Made by a program: the position numbers and the translations under genes
DNA from: Brevundimonas halotolerans
GTDB taxonomy: Bacteria; Pseudomonadota; Alphaproteobacteria; Caulobacterales; Caulobacteraceae
Direction of reading: 5' to 3'
DNA: 64,000 bases
Assembly: GCF_003730275.1 (NCBI RefSeq)
Contig: NZ_QTTA01000001.1
Location: 1 to 64,000, forward strand
The notes under the pieces: model-generated
Databases searched by the model: none
Seen by the model: only the letters and a program-made list of their open reading frames with translations
What the model was told of the DNA's origin: nothing
Shown: piece by piece, positions 7,398 through 16,160 of the stretch
How the letters are laid out: each line of letters begins with the position of its first letter
How positions within the stretch are numbered: position 1 is the first letter of the stretch

Positions 7398-8692
7398 CGT
7401 AAGTGCCTCTCGGTTTGCCCCACCCGTTTGAGGCGCAGAAGATTGCGCGCTGGACCCAACCCCACTGCCTTGGGCCCCCACGTGCTCCGGATTACGAGCC
7501 GCGTCACCATGCCCCACGCCAGAGCCGGCTCAGCCCAGTAGACCGACTTGGATGAGATGATCAGAATAGTGACGGACAGGGCCATGCAGCAGGCGAACCG
7601 CACGTCTGGTCGCATGGGTTGGACGAGGAAAAACCTGATCGATAACCACAGTGCAGCTGCGGTCAGCCCGACATACAAGCAGAACCCGACAAGCCCGAAC
7701 GTTACCCAAGCGGAAAGAGCGTTATGCGCCTCGGATCCAAGTTGCATATCATCGAAGTAGATGTGACCGCCGTAGTCACCAACAATTGGGCTGCCCGCGA
7801 TTTGATCAATCGCATAGGCCTGCATCTCTTGACGCGCGTTCCACGAGGTATCCGCGCTGAGGTCCAACAGTCCGACGTGGCGCGACTGGCCCAGCGACTC
7901 GGCGATCGACGTCCCGAGCCCGGACGTCAGCACCCACACGACGACGACCCCAAAGACCAGCAGCGCGGTTCGCGCTGGGTGGGCCTTCTGGATGACGAAG
8001 GCGACGATCAGCGTCGTGGCAATGTAGGCAGCGAACTCCGACCGGGCGCTGATCAGGAACAGCAAGAGGCTCGAAATCAACCAGATTCCGATTTGTTCGC
8101 TCCGGGTTCTGGACCACGCCAGCAGGGCGAACGAGAGCACGAAGACGCTTCGTGCGAAGCCTTGGTATGACGCGACGTCCCCTGTCTCCTGACCCGGTAT
8201 GGTTAGGGTCAAGCCGGACCAGCTTGTGTTTGCCACGATGATGGCGCCTATCACGGCAAATAAGCCGACACTGGCAAGCTTCAATGTCCTCGACTGCCAA
8301 GGGAAAAACAATCCGACAATGTAGAGCGCGCCCCAGCCTAGGATTATAGACAGGGACTGGAAATTTACTTGGTCGAGATAGGGGGTGTCAGGAATTGCGT
8401 AGCCAAAAAGCATAACCCAGGCTGTGCAGTAGAACAGGAGGAAGGCCGCCGCCGCGATCATGGGGTGGCCGGTATGCCGCCGGATGAGCAGCGCTAGCGG
8501 CAGCCCACCAATCGCGGCAATAAAGATGGTCGCAGGTCCGTAGAGCCCGAAGACGAACGGCGGGATGAACCCTGAACCGACAACGAAGTGGTAGACGAAG
8601 AACAGGGGATAGAGCAGCAGGAAACCGCCAGCTGCCGCCAGCCTTAAAAGTTTTTGCGCTCCCGCTTGAAGAGTCACCTCGCCTAATCCCAA
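7394..8692 (-). CDS. O-antigen polymerase candidate (Wzy-like, multi-pass membrane protein)
   Basis: A 432-residue integral membrane protein with about ten to twelve hydrophobic segments, for example LLRLAAAGGFLLLYPLFF, ALYIVGLFFPW and WLISSLLLFLISA. A large loop of about residues 265-325 contains WNARQEMQAYAIDQIAGS and GSEAHNALSAWVTFGLVGF. Wzy proteins share topology rather than sequence, so the call rests on this pattern, the periplasmic loop and the position between the asparagine-synthetase-type enzyme and a glycosyltransferase in an operon that also has a Wzx flippase. A WaaL-type ligase would look similar. The stop overlaps the next start by ATGA. Confidence 0.7.
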   Translation of the reverse strand: MGLGEVTLQAGAQKLLRLAAAGGFLLLYPLFFVYHFVVGSGFIPPFVFGLYGPATIFIAAIGGLPLALLIRRHTGHPMIAAAAFLLFYCTAWVMLFGYAIPDTPYLDQVNFQSLSIILGWGALYIVGLFFPWQSRTLKLASVGLFAVIGAIIVANTSWSGLTLTIPGQETGDVASYQGFARSVFVLSFALLAWSRTRSEQIGIWLISSLLLFLISARSEFAAYIATTLIVAFVIQKAHPARTALLVFGVVVVWVLTSGLGTSIAESLGQSRHVGLLDLSADTSWNARQEMQAYAIDQIAGSPIVGDYGGHIYFDDMQLGSEAHNALSAWVTFGLVGFCLYVGLTAAALWLSIRFFLVQPMRPDVRFACCMALSVTILIISSKSVYWAEPALAWGMVTRLVIRSTWGPKAVGLGPARNLLRLKRVGQTERHLR

Positions 8693-8758
8693 AGACTAGG
8701 TGTCTCTGCCTGGCGACGACGGAACGACTTGGGCGCTTCGCATTCAGTTAACATCTCG

Positions 8759-10651
8759 TCACATCCTACCAAGCTGTTTGTACCAACGCACATAGTTGAT
8801 CCATCGCCAAGCCTGCCACGAAAATGTCGTCCGGCCGGCCATCATGTCGTCGAAGGCCTTCAGAAGGGGCTCTTTGCGCAAAAAGGGGACGTTTTCGGCC
8901 CCTTCTAGCCAATGCCTGGCACGCGGCGCCAGTGTTGCCAGCCACTCGCGTTCGGGCGTCGCGAATCCGATCTTGTCTCGCCGGTCCAGGATCGCATCGG
9001 GAACGATGCCGCGCATGGCGGCCCGGAATACGGACTTGGTTTCTCCCGTCGGCGAAATGAGGAACTCCTCCGGTAGGCCGAGCAGCAGCTCCACCAGATC
9101 GACGGTCAGGAAGGGCACTCGACTTTCCAGTGAATACTTCATGGAGTTCCGGTCACCGTGTCGAAGCAGATGCGGTAGGCCATGGACCTGCAGGCTGTGG
9201 CCCAGACGTTCGACCACCCGGCGCCCATGACCTTCCGCCCGCGCCGCCATCCGTGGCGCCCGCAGATCGACCCCCGCCTCGGCCAGAGCGTCTTCGTCGA
9301 TCCAGTCCGGAACCGGCGGTCGGCCCATCACCGTGCGTGCCGCCGCATAGGCCTGATCCGGTAGATTCTCGCGGCCATAGTACATCCAAGCTTGGCGATA
9401 GGAGCGCGCAGGCCAGCGACTCCAAGCCTTGGCGAACCGATGCGCCTCGAAAAGTCCGCCGGGCCCCTCGAGCAGGCTGCGCAGGCGCTGGCCGGGATAG
9501 CCCGCATAGCCCGCGAGAAGTTCGTCCGCACCTTGACCGTCAAGCGTGACCGTGATGCCTTTCTCGGCCGCCCGTTGATAAACCCGATACTGTGCGTAGA
9601 TGCTCGTGCTGCCGAAGGGTTCTCCCTGGCAGAGGATCATGTCGTCGATGTCGGCCGCCAAATCCTCGGCCGATGCCACGACCTTGTGTCCGATCGCCCC
9701 GGTGTGCGCATTCACCATGTCGACCCACGATTCTTCCGACAGGGGGCTGCCGGCGGCGATGTAGCTGAAGGTGTGGATCGGCGCGTCCGGGGCCACGTGG
9801 CGCATCGCGCACACGACGGCCGAAGAGTCGATCCCGCCTGACAGCGCTGCCCCCAAGGGCACGTCGCTTCGCAGGTGAAGCTTCACGCTGTCGAGGAAAG
9901 CTTGGCGCACCGCATCGGCGGCGTCGCCGAACGACAGGGTCGAGGTCTGGCGGATCGGCGCGCGCCACCACTGGATCTGGTCTCCCAAGGCGCCGGCGTC
10001 CGTGTCGTAGACGCGATAGTGGCCCGGCAGGACGTGCTGGACGCCCTGAATGAAAGTGGCCTCGTTGCTATCGTACTCCCCGTGGACCAGAAAGTCATAG
10101 GCCCGCTGCGGGTTTGGTTCGGGCCGGGTTTCCGCTAGGCTCATCAGTGCGGGCAGCTCGGACGCGAACGTCAGGCGCCCGGCCTCGTGCGCGTGGAAAA
10201 GCGGCTTGATGCCGAAGGCGTCCCGAACCAGCGTAAGCGTGCGCGCCTCCCGGTCGTGCACGGCGATGGCGAACATGCCCGTCAGCCGCCGCAAACACGC
10301 GACGCCCCATTGCCGCCAGGCCAACAGCAGGACTTCAGAATCCGAACAGGTCCGGAAGTCATGCCCCAACGCCCGCAGCTCGCCGCGGAGTTCGAGGTAG
10401 TTGTAGATCTCGCCGTTGAAAACCATGGCCAGGCGGCCGTCGGCAGTGAACATGGGCTGGCGCCCGCCGCTGGTCAGGTCGATGATCGAAAGACGGGTCT
10501 GGGCGAGCGCGGTCGTGGACGCCGGCCGCTCATGAATCTCGAAACCCTGGTCGTCCGGGCCGCGGTGCGCCATGCGGCCCAGCGACTCCAGTATGGCCTT
10601 CTTCAACCGGGCCGGAGGGTTGATCCAGCTTCCGCCGGCTATTCCGCACAT
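8759..10651 (-). CDS. Glutamine-dependent asparagine synthetase-type amidotransferase (AsnB/WbpS-like)
   Basis: A 630-residue class II amidotransferase. The N-terminal nucleophile Cys2 (MCGIAGG) and glutaminase domain extend to about residue 210, with AMVFNGEIYNYLELR visible. The ATP-pyrophosphatase synthetase domain follows, with PLGAALSGGIDSSAVVCA and LDGQGADELLAGYAGYPG. It converts a carboxylate to a carboxamide using glutamine ammonia and ATP. Members of this family in O-antigen loci (WbpS in Pseudomonas aeruginosa) are proposed to amidate uronic acids, which fits the WbpA-type dehydrogenase in this operon. An ordinary asparagine synthetase role cannot be excluded from sequence alone. It starts 35 bases after the WbpG-like gene. 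Confidence 0.88.
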   Translation of the reverse strand: MCGIAGGSWINPPARLKKAILESLGRMAHRGPDDQGFEIHERPASTTALAQTRLSIIDLTSGGRQPMFTADGRLAMVFNGEIYNYLELRGELRALGHDFRTCSDSEVLLLAWRQWGVACLRRLTGMFAIAVHDREARTLTLVRDAFGIKPLFHAHEAGRLTFASELPALMSLAETRPEPNPQRAYDFLVHGEYDSNEATFIQGVQHVLPGHYRVYDTDAGALGDQIQWWRAPIRQTSTLSFGDAADAVRQAFLDSVKLHLRSDVPLGAALSGGIDSSAVVCAMRHVAPDAPIHTFSYIAAGSPLSEESWVDMVNAHTGAIGHKVVASAEDLAADIDDMILCQGEPFGSTSIYAQYRVYQRAAEKGITVTLDGQGADELLAGYAGYPGQRLRSLLEGPGGLFEAHRFAKAWSRWPARSYRQAWMYYGRENLPDQAYAAARTVMGRPPVPDWIDEDALAEAGVDLRAPRMAARAEGHGRRVVERLGHSLQVHGLPHLLRHGDRNSMKYSLESRVPFLTVDLVELLLGLPEEFLISPTGETKSVFRAAMRGIVPDAILDRRDKIGFATPEREWLATLAPRARHWLEGAENVPFLRKEPLLKAFDDMMAGRTTFSWQAWRWINYVRWYKQLGRM

Positions 10652-10686
10652 GAGGGGATCCGCATTCTGTCCTCGGGGGCGCAGGT

Positions 10687-11829
10687 TCAGGAATAGACGG
10701 TTACATGCTTGCCCAGCAGTCGACCGACGACGTCCTGCGCATGCTTGACCAGAGCGCGGCGCGAATCCCAGTTAGGAAATTCCGTATAGTAACGGTTCGG
10801 CTCGCCGACGTAGCCGTGGAACTCGATCTCTGTAATATTTAGCTTCTTGCAGAAGTAGCGAATGTCGGACTCGAGTTCGGCCGCGTCGTACAAAGGCTTC
10901 GCCAAGTCCTTCATAGCCTCATCTTTCGTGATGTCTCCCGACAGGATTAAGCTCGAAAGGTGAGTTCGGCGCTTGTCATAGCCGAACTTGGTCGGCAGAT
11001 AGTAGTTCTGGAACAGCTTGGTGAAGCGCGACTCTCCGTGCTTTCGGCCGTAAGGTCTCCAGCCAATCTTAGTGAGCTCGTCGATCGCGATCTGTTTCCC
11101 ATAGGGCATAAAATTCAAAGGCCTGAGCGGCCTCATACCCTTCAGGATCGGGTAGTTGATGTAGTAGTCGAAGAAGCTGATCGTCCGGTACTTCTTCAGC
11201 TTGCCGGACCCGTAACGGCTATGGATCGCCTTCAGGCCGATCGCGTCCATCGCGGATCCTTCCCAAGACGAGGCGATCACGGACTCGCTCGCGATGTTGC
11301 CGCCCGCAAGAATGTATTTGACGTCGTTGTCGATCGCGAACCGGTACAGGTTCGCGAAGAAGGCGTGGTCCTGCGGCACGTCCTGGTTCGCTACCCCGGC
11401 CTTAAGATAGGCCAACTGCAGATCGCGCATCTCAGGCCAATCGATCACGACCGTGTGCAGGTCGTATCCGCAATGCTTGACCACGCGCTCGATGTTCGCG
11501 GTGGCGAGCTCACTGTTCCAGCCCGCATCGACGTGCACTACCAACGGACGAAGCTTCCACTCCACGGCTTTCAGCGCCAGATAGGAACTGTCGACGCCCC
11601 CGCTGAGCCCGACGATGCAGTCGTACTCCTTGCCTTGGCCCTTTGCGCGGATCTCGTCCAGTTTGGCTGCCCAGAGGCGTGCGCCTTCTTCATCCGGCCT
11701 CCATTGCGGCCGCTGGACGGTATCGAACTTGTGACAATGGCTGCAGACGCCGTCGGCGTCGAAGGAGATATCGGCGTCCGACGTGTCCATCACACAACGG
11801 GTGCACATCTGATAGGGGCGGCTCGTCAT
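10687..11829 (-). CDS. wbpG: N-acetyl sugar amidotransferase, WbpG/PseA family
   Basis: A 380-residue ATP-pyrophosphatase enzyme. The N-terminus has a zinc-ribbon-like pair of Cys motifs, CTRCVMDTSDADI and CSHCHKFD. The ATP-binding P-loop is IVGLSGGVDSSYLALKAVEW, followed by VVHVDAGWNS. The family attaches ammonia, delivered from a HisH/HisF-type glutaminase and channel, to an N-acetyl group of a sugar nucleotide, making an acetamidine; WbpG does this in P. aeruginosa O5 B-band LPS. The overlap of four bases with the hisF-like gene and the hisH-like gene just beyond it support the same three-protein system here. The exact sugar substrate is not known. Confidence 0.92.
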   Translation of the reverse strand: MTSRPYQMCTRCVMDTSDADISFDADGVCSHCHKFDTVQRPQWRPDEEGARLWAAKLDEIRAKGQGKEYDCIVGLSGGVDSSYLALKAVEWKLRPLVVHVDAGWNSELATANIERVVKHCGYDLHTVVIDWPEMRDLQLAYLKAGVANQDVPQDHAFFANLYRFAIDNDVKYILAGGNIASESVIASSWEGSAMDAIGLKAIHSRYGSGKLKKYRTISFFDYYINYPILKGMRPLRPLNFMPYGKQIAIDELTKIGWRPYGRKHGESRFTKLFQNYYLPTKFGYDKRRTHLSSLILSGDITKDEAMKDLAKPLYDAAELESDIRYFCKKLNITEIEFHGYVGEPNRYYTEFPNWDSRRALVKHAQDVVGRLLGKHVTVYS

Positions 11830-12584
11830 GTGCTCAGCAGGTCTTCCAAGGCGCCATAGGCGGGGTAAGTGATCAACACGGCACGGCGTTTGCCGTGGAA
11901 CACGAAGAAGGAGCCGGCCGCAACTGCGCTCGCTCCAGCGTCGATCGCTTCCCGTATATGATCCAGTTCGCCCACGCCACCCAGCGCGACCAGCGGCACC
12001 TTCAGATCGCTGGCGACGCGGCGGATCAGCTTGAGGTCCATGCCGGACATCATACCGTCACGATCCACAGAGTTCAGAACGATCTCCCCCACTCCGGCCG
12101 ACTGAAGCCGGTCCAGATGGCCCTTCAGATCGGCGTCCGTCGTTCGATCCGCCGCCCAGTAGAGTTGTGGGGTTCCTTTCCAGTCCGCCTTGACGTCGAC
12201 GGAACCGACGACGGCTTGGGAGCCGTAGCGGCCGGCGATCTGCTCCACGAGGCCCAAATGCCTGCGCGTCGCCGTCTGAAGACAGACTTTCTCGACGCCC
12301 AGCCGAAACAGCCGTTCAGCGTGCTCCAGGGTGCTCACGCCGCCACCGTATCCGAACGGCATGAAGCACTCGGTGGCGAAGTCCGCGATCAGGTCGAAGT
12401 CCGGCCCATGCCCTTCACGGGTCGCGGAAATGTCAAGCAACAGCAGCTCGTCGACTTCCTTCTCGTTGAAGATCTTGATGGCGTTCAGCGGATCCCCGAC
12501 ATAGGTCGGATCCGCAAATTTCCGCGTTTTGACCAGCCCGTCACGGTGCAGCAGAAGGGCGGGGATGACTCGGTGCTTCAGCAT
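11826..12584 (-). CDS. HisF-like cyclase-subunit paralogue of the sugar amidotransferase system
   Basis: A 252-residue TIM-barrel protein related to imidazole glycerol phosphate synthase subunit HisF. Start: ATG at 12584, because homology begins MLKHRVIPALLLHRDG, and it overlaps the hisH-like stop by seven bases (ATGCTGA). Recognisable blocks are LLLLDISATREG, GYGGGVSTLEHAERLF and VPLVALGGVGELDHIREAI. In P. aeruginosa O5 the hisH2-hisF2-wbpG set provides ammonia to WbpG for acetamidine formation, and the same order is seen here. The location inside a polysaccharide operon makes a histidine biosynthesis role unlikely. It ends with a four-base overlap with the wbpG-like gene. Confidence 0.9.
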   Translation of the reverse strand: MLKHRVIPALLLHRDGLVKTRKFADPTYVGDPLNAIKIFNEKEVDELLLLDISATREGHGPDFDLIADFATECFMPFGYGGGVSTLEHAERLFRLGVEKVCLQTATRRHLGLVEQIAGRYGSQAVVGSVDVKADWKGTPQLYWAADRTTDADLKGHLDRLQSAGVGEIVLNSVDRDGMMSGMDLKLIRRVASDLKVPLVALGGVGELDHIREAIDAGASAVAAGSFFVFHGKRRAVLITYPAYGALEDLLST

Positions 12585-13192
12585 GCGAACTCCACGAAGC
12601 GCCTGAACAGCTCCATTCCGAAGCGATGGCTCTTTTCGGGATGGAACTGCACGCCATAGACGTTGTCGCGCCCGTACGCGCAGCAGAACTCGGCTCCGTG
12701 GACGGTCGTGCCGAGCACGTCCTGAGGGCGGTCGCATTCGGCCTTATAACTGTGAACAAAATAGAAGCGCTGCTCACCCTCGTAGGCCAAGATGGGGTTC
12801 GGCCGCTTCACCGACACGAGGTTCCACCCCATGTGCGGCACCTTGAGCTCGCTTCCTTCGTCCGGAACAATCTTCGTGAACCGGGCCGGGATCAGATCCA
12901 GACCGGCCGCGTCTCCCTCCTCGCTGTGGGTGCCAAGCAATTGCATGCCCAGACATATGCCTAATATCGGAGTCCGCTCCGCGAGCACCTTGTGACGGAT
13001 GACGTCCACAAGGCCCAGTGAGTGCAGCATCGACATTGCATGGCCGAAATGCCCGACACCCGGCAACAGAAGCGCCTTGGCCGACGCCACCTCGTCGCGC
13101 GTGAAGGCAAGATGCACGGGTGCGCCGACATGTTTGAGCATGTTGGCTACGGAACCCACATTCCCTATGCCGTAGTCGACGATGCTGATCAC
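12578..13192 (-). CDS. HisH-like glutaminase of the sugar amidotransferase system
   Basis: A class I glutamine amidotransferase of 204 residues if GTG at 13192 is the start. That start gives VISIVDYGIGNVGSV at the N-terminus, where HisH proteins begin, and has AGGA six bases upstream. The frame stays open upstream to 13318 but that part has no HisH similarity. The nucleophile cysteine is in GICLGMQLLG, and the His-Glu pair of the triad in VQFHPEKSH. It releases ammonia from glutamine for the WbpG-like enzyme through the HisF-like partner, with which it overlaps by seven bases. Confidence 0.9.
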   Translation of the reverse strand: MISIVDYGIGNVGSVANMLKHVGAPVHLAFTRDEVASAKALLLPGVGHFGHAMSMLHSLGLVDVIRHKVLAERTPILGICLGMQLLGTHSEEGDAAGLDLIPARFTKIVPDEGSELKVPHMGWNLVSVKRPNPILAYEGEQRFYFVHSYKAECDRPQDVLGTTVHGAEFCCAYGRDNVYGVQFHPEKSHRFGMELFRRFVEFAC

Positions 13193-13333
13193 TTGGGGTC
13201 CTGTGCGTTTTTCATGCGTCGCGTCGAGCCGGCAGCGGCTTTTTTGTAGCCAGACCGGCCGCCCCGCGCCGGCAACAAGCCCGCGGGTATGGTATAGTAG
13301 CGACGCCTGCCAAGGCAATGAAAAGTCAAACTT

Positions 13334-14764
13334 TCACAAACTACTGACGATCATCGCTCGCAGCTCCCTCAGTCTGGCCAAGGCGATGACGCTGGCCACG
13401 CCCGCCGCCGCGACCCCGCTACCGATCAAGGCGGGCAGCGACGCCGCCGTTAATCTCAGGGCGACAAGCGCCAAGGCCGCGAACGCGAAGATGGCGGCAC
13501 CACGCAGAAGGCAGGCGACCAGTCTTTGCAACGGCACGCCGGAGACGTGGAACATGCCCGTCAGATAGGCCAGATGAAACAAGCTATTGACCACGGCGAA
13601 CGTGGTCACCACGACCAAGCCGGGCGCGCCGGACGAGATCGCGATGAATACGGCGACCGCGGCCGTTAGGTCGAAGCCGAGCTGAATCGCGAACGAAACT
13701 CCCTGACGCTCGGCGGCCTCGAACAGACGCTCCGGCCACGACGTTTGGAGAGAAAGCCATGCGGCGACGGAGAGGATCATCGCGAACTGTCCCGCCGTCC
13801 TCCATTCGTCGCCAAACGCCATCGCGAAGGCGGCGTCTCCCCAAATGAGGAGGAAGGCGAACAGGGGCGCCGACGCATCGATAGTGGCCCTCAGTACGCC
13901 CACGGTGAGGTCGGCCAGCCGCGGCGTGCCTTTGAGTTCCACGGCCTCTCGATAAAAAACTTGGCTCAGCGACGCGGCCAACAGGGTCGAAGGCGCGCCC
14001 AGAAGGGTCCTCGCAAGGCCGTAGTGTCCGGCCAGCGCGGTCGCCCCAACTGCGGAGAAAGCGAAGATAGGCACCTCTCTGCCTACCACTCCGACCAAGC
14101 TGTACGGCGCGTTGAACATGAGAAAGGGACGGCAACGCCTCCATAAAGCTCCAACCGCGAGACGGCCGGGAAGCCTCAGCGTCGCGAGGTCGCCCCGCAG
14201 GATCACGAGCAGGAAAAGCGCAGCTGCGATCTGCCCGCCCAGCTTCGCGAAGACCAGTCCATCTGTCGGCGCCGCAGTGAACCCGACGAGCAGGGCGATG
14301 GTGAGATAGCCCGCCTGGTTGAGGACCTGTGCCTGGCTAGCCGGCCCGAATCTTTTAAGCCAAGTCAGCAGGCCCGCAGAAATCTGCACGGTGGCGACCG
14401 CCAGGACCATGGGGGCCAGCGCCAGCATCCAGCGCGTCTGCTCTGCTTGCCCCGAAACGCCCGCCAGCGCCCCGCCGAAAAAGGTCGTCGCTCCCAGCAG
14501 CAGTAGCGCGACAGCGCAGGCCATACTCGCCGCCAGCGCCACGATGTGGGTCGCCTCGCGACGGTCCGCCGCAAGAACCGTGGCTAGGTCCAGACGAAGG
14601 GTCGCGACGACCCCTACGACTGTGGCCCAGCTTATGAACAGCATCTGCAGCCCGAACGCCTCAGGCGAGAACAGCCGCGTCAGCAAAGGCGCAGCGAGCA
14701 GCGGAAGGGCCTGCGCCACCGCGAAGCCGATCAGCATGATCCGTGCGTTGCCGAGGAAGCTCAT
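13334..14764 (-). CDS. wzx: Polysaccharide flippase, Wzx/MATE family
   Basis: A 476-residue membrane protein with about twelve to fourteen hydrophobic helices, starting MSFLGNARIMLIGFAVAQ. It contains PLLAAPLLTRLFSPEAFG, a typical first-loop motif of Polysacc_synt/Wzx proteins in which LLTRLxxPxxFG links helices 1 and 2. It would move an undecaprenyl-linked repeat unit across the inner membrane, ready for the Wzy-like polymerase encoded at 7394-8692. It lies between the wbpA-like and hisH-like genes in the same leftward operon, with 46 bases to the former and about 140 to the latter. Substrate unknown. Confidence 0.88.
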   Translation of the reverse strand: MSFLGNARIMLIGFAVAQALPLLAAPLLTRLFSPEAFGLQMLFISWATVVGVVATLRLDLATVLAADRREATHIVALAASMACAVALLLLGATTFFGGALAGVSGQAEQTRWMLALAPMVLAVATVQISAGLLTWLKRFGPASQAQVLNQAGYLTIALLVGFTAAPTDGLVFAKLGGQIAAALFLLVILRGDLATLRLPGRLAVGALWRRCRPFLMFNAPYSLVGVVGREVPIFAFSAVGATALAGHYGLARTLLGAPSTLLAASLSQVFYREAVELKGTPRLADLTVGVLRATIDASAPLFAFLLIWGDAAFAMAFGDEWRTAGQFAMILSVAAWLSLQTSWPERLFEAAERQGVSFAIQLGFDLTAAVAVFIAISSGAPGLVVVTTFAVVNSLFHLAYLTGMFHVSGVPLQRLVACLLRGAAIFAFAALALVALRLTAASLPALIGSGVAAAGVASVIALARLRELRAMIVSSL

Positions 14765-14810
14765 TCCCGGTCGGGGCGGCCCGCAACCGGGAAGCCGTCG
14801 GGGCCCCGCA

Positions 14811-16151
14811 TCATGCCTTCACGACCTTCGGGTGGTCTTCGCGGAACTTGCCTCGCGTGTCGACGATCAGCGGCGCGTGCTCTAGGATCTGCGCATAATC
14901 GAAGTCCGAGTGGTCCGTCAGAACGATGACGGCGTCATAGCTGGCCAGGGCCGCAGGGGTCGGCGCGACAGACGACAGGTCGAAACTGTGCTCCCGCATC
15001 TTCGGGAAGACCGGCACGTTCGGATCCGAATATTCCACAATCGCTCCGCGGTCGCGCAGATGCTCCATCACGAAGACGGCCGGCGACTCGCGCATGTCGT
15101 CCACGTCGCGCTTGTAGGCGATGCCCAGGGCCAGGATCCGGCTGCCCTTGAGCGACTTTTCGCGGTCGTTGAGCGCGTCGACGACCTTTCCTACAACCCA
15201 TTCGGGCATGTCGCGATTCACTTCTCCGGCCAGTTCGATGAAGTGGGTCGACAGACCGTACTCCTTGGCCTTCCAGGTCAGGTAGAAGGGGTCGATCGGG
15301 ATGCAGTGCCCGCCGAGGCCGGGCCCGGGATAGTAGGCGGTAAAGCCGAAGGGCTTGGTCTTGGCGGCGTCGATCACCTCGAAGATGTCGATGTTCATCT
15401 TGTCGGCGATGATCTTCATCTCATTGACCAGGCCGATATTGACGGCGCGGTGGATGTTCTCCAGCAGCTTGGTCAGTTCAGCGGCCTGGGTCGACGACAC
15501 CGGCACCACCTTGTCGACCGCGACGCTGTAGAGGCGCTCGCCCGCAACTCGGCAGGCCGCCGTGGCGCCGCCCACGACCTTCGGGATTGAATGGGTCGTG
15601 AAGTCGGGGTTGCCCGGATCTTCCCGCTCAGGCGAATAGACGAGGAAGAAGTCCTTCCCGATCTCGAACCCGCGCCCCTCGATGAAGGGGCGCAGAATTT
15701 CCTCGGTGGTGCCGGGCCAGGTCGTGCTTTCGAGCGACAGAAGCTGGCCCGCGCGCAGGTAAGGGGTAATCGCCTTCATTGTCTCGACGATGTAGGACAG
15801 GTCGGGCTCCCGATGCCGGCTCAACGGGGTCGGCACGCAGATGATGATGGCCTCAACCTCGCCGATCCGCGAGAAATCCGCCGTGGCCTCGAACGCCCCG
15901 GCGGCCATCGCAGCAATCTCGGCCCCCGGAATGTGCTTAATGGGGCTCTCGCCCGCATTCAGCCCCGCAATGCGCTGTTCATCGATGTCGAAGCCGAGGA
16001 CGGGGTAGCCCACCTGATGGAAGCGCAGCGCGAGGGGAATTCCCACATAGCCGAGACCGAGAATACCGATCCTGGCCTTGCGCCCGTCGACCAGGGAGAC
16101 GAACTCCGCAAGGGCCGGAGAGGTTGACGTCGGGTTTGATTGCTCGTTCAC
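14811..16151 (-). CDS. wbpA: UDP-N-acetyl-D-glucosamine 6-dehydrogenase, WbpA type
   Basis: A 446-residue nucleotide-sugar dehydrogenase that oxidises C6 of a UDP-N-acetylhexosamine to the uronic acid in two NAD-dependent steps. The N-terminal NAD domain has [19 protein letters not shown]. The catalytic cysteine lies in [20 protein letters not shown], and the C-terminal UDP-binding domain has [16 protein letters not shown]. The combination with WbpB- and WbpE-like genes immediately upstream points to UDP-GlcNAc as substrate, the first step towards a 2,3-diamino-2,3-dideoxyuronic acid. The gap to the upstream aminotransferase gene is nine bases. Confidence 0.92.
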   Translation of the reverse strand: MNEQSNPTSTSPALAEFVSLVDGRKARIGILGLGYVGIPLALRFHQVGYPVLGFDIDEQRIAGLNAGESPIKHIPGAEIAAMAAGAFEATADFSRIGEVEAIIICVPTPLSRHREPDLSYIVETMKAITPYLRAGQLLSLESTTWPGTTEEILRPFIEGRGFEIGKDFFLVYSPEREDPGNPDFTTHSIPKVVGGATAACRVAGERLYSVAVDKVVPVSSTQAAELTKLLENIHRAVNIGLVNEMKIIADKMNIDIFEVIDAAKTKPFGFTAYYPGPGLGGHCIPIDPFYLTWKAKEYGLSTHFIELAGEVNRDMPEWVVGKVVDALNDREKSLKGSRILALGIAYKRDVDDMRESPAVFVMEHLRDRGAIVEYSDPNVPVFPKMREHSFDLSSVAPTPAALASYDAVIVLTDHSDFDYAQILEHAPLIVDTRGKFREDHPKVVKA

Positions 16152-16160
16152 GGGTGATGC

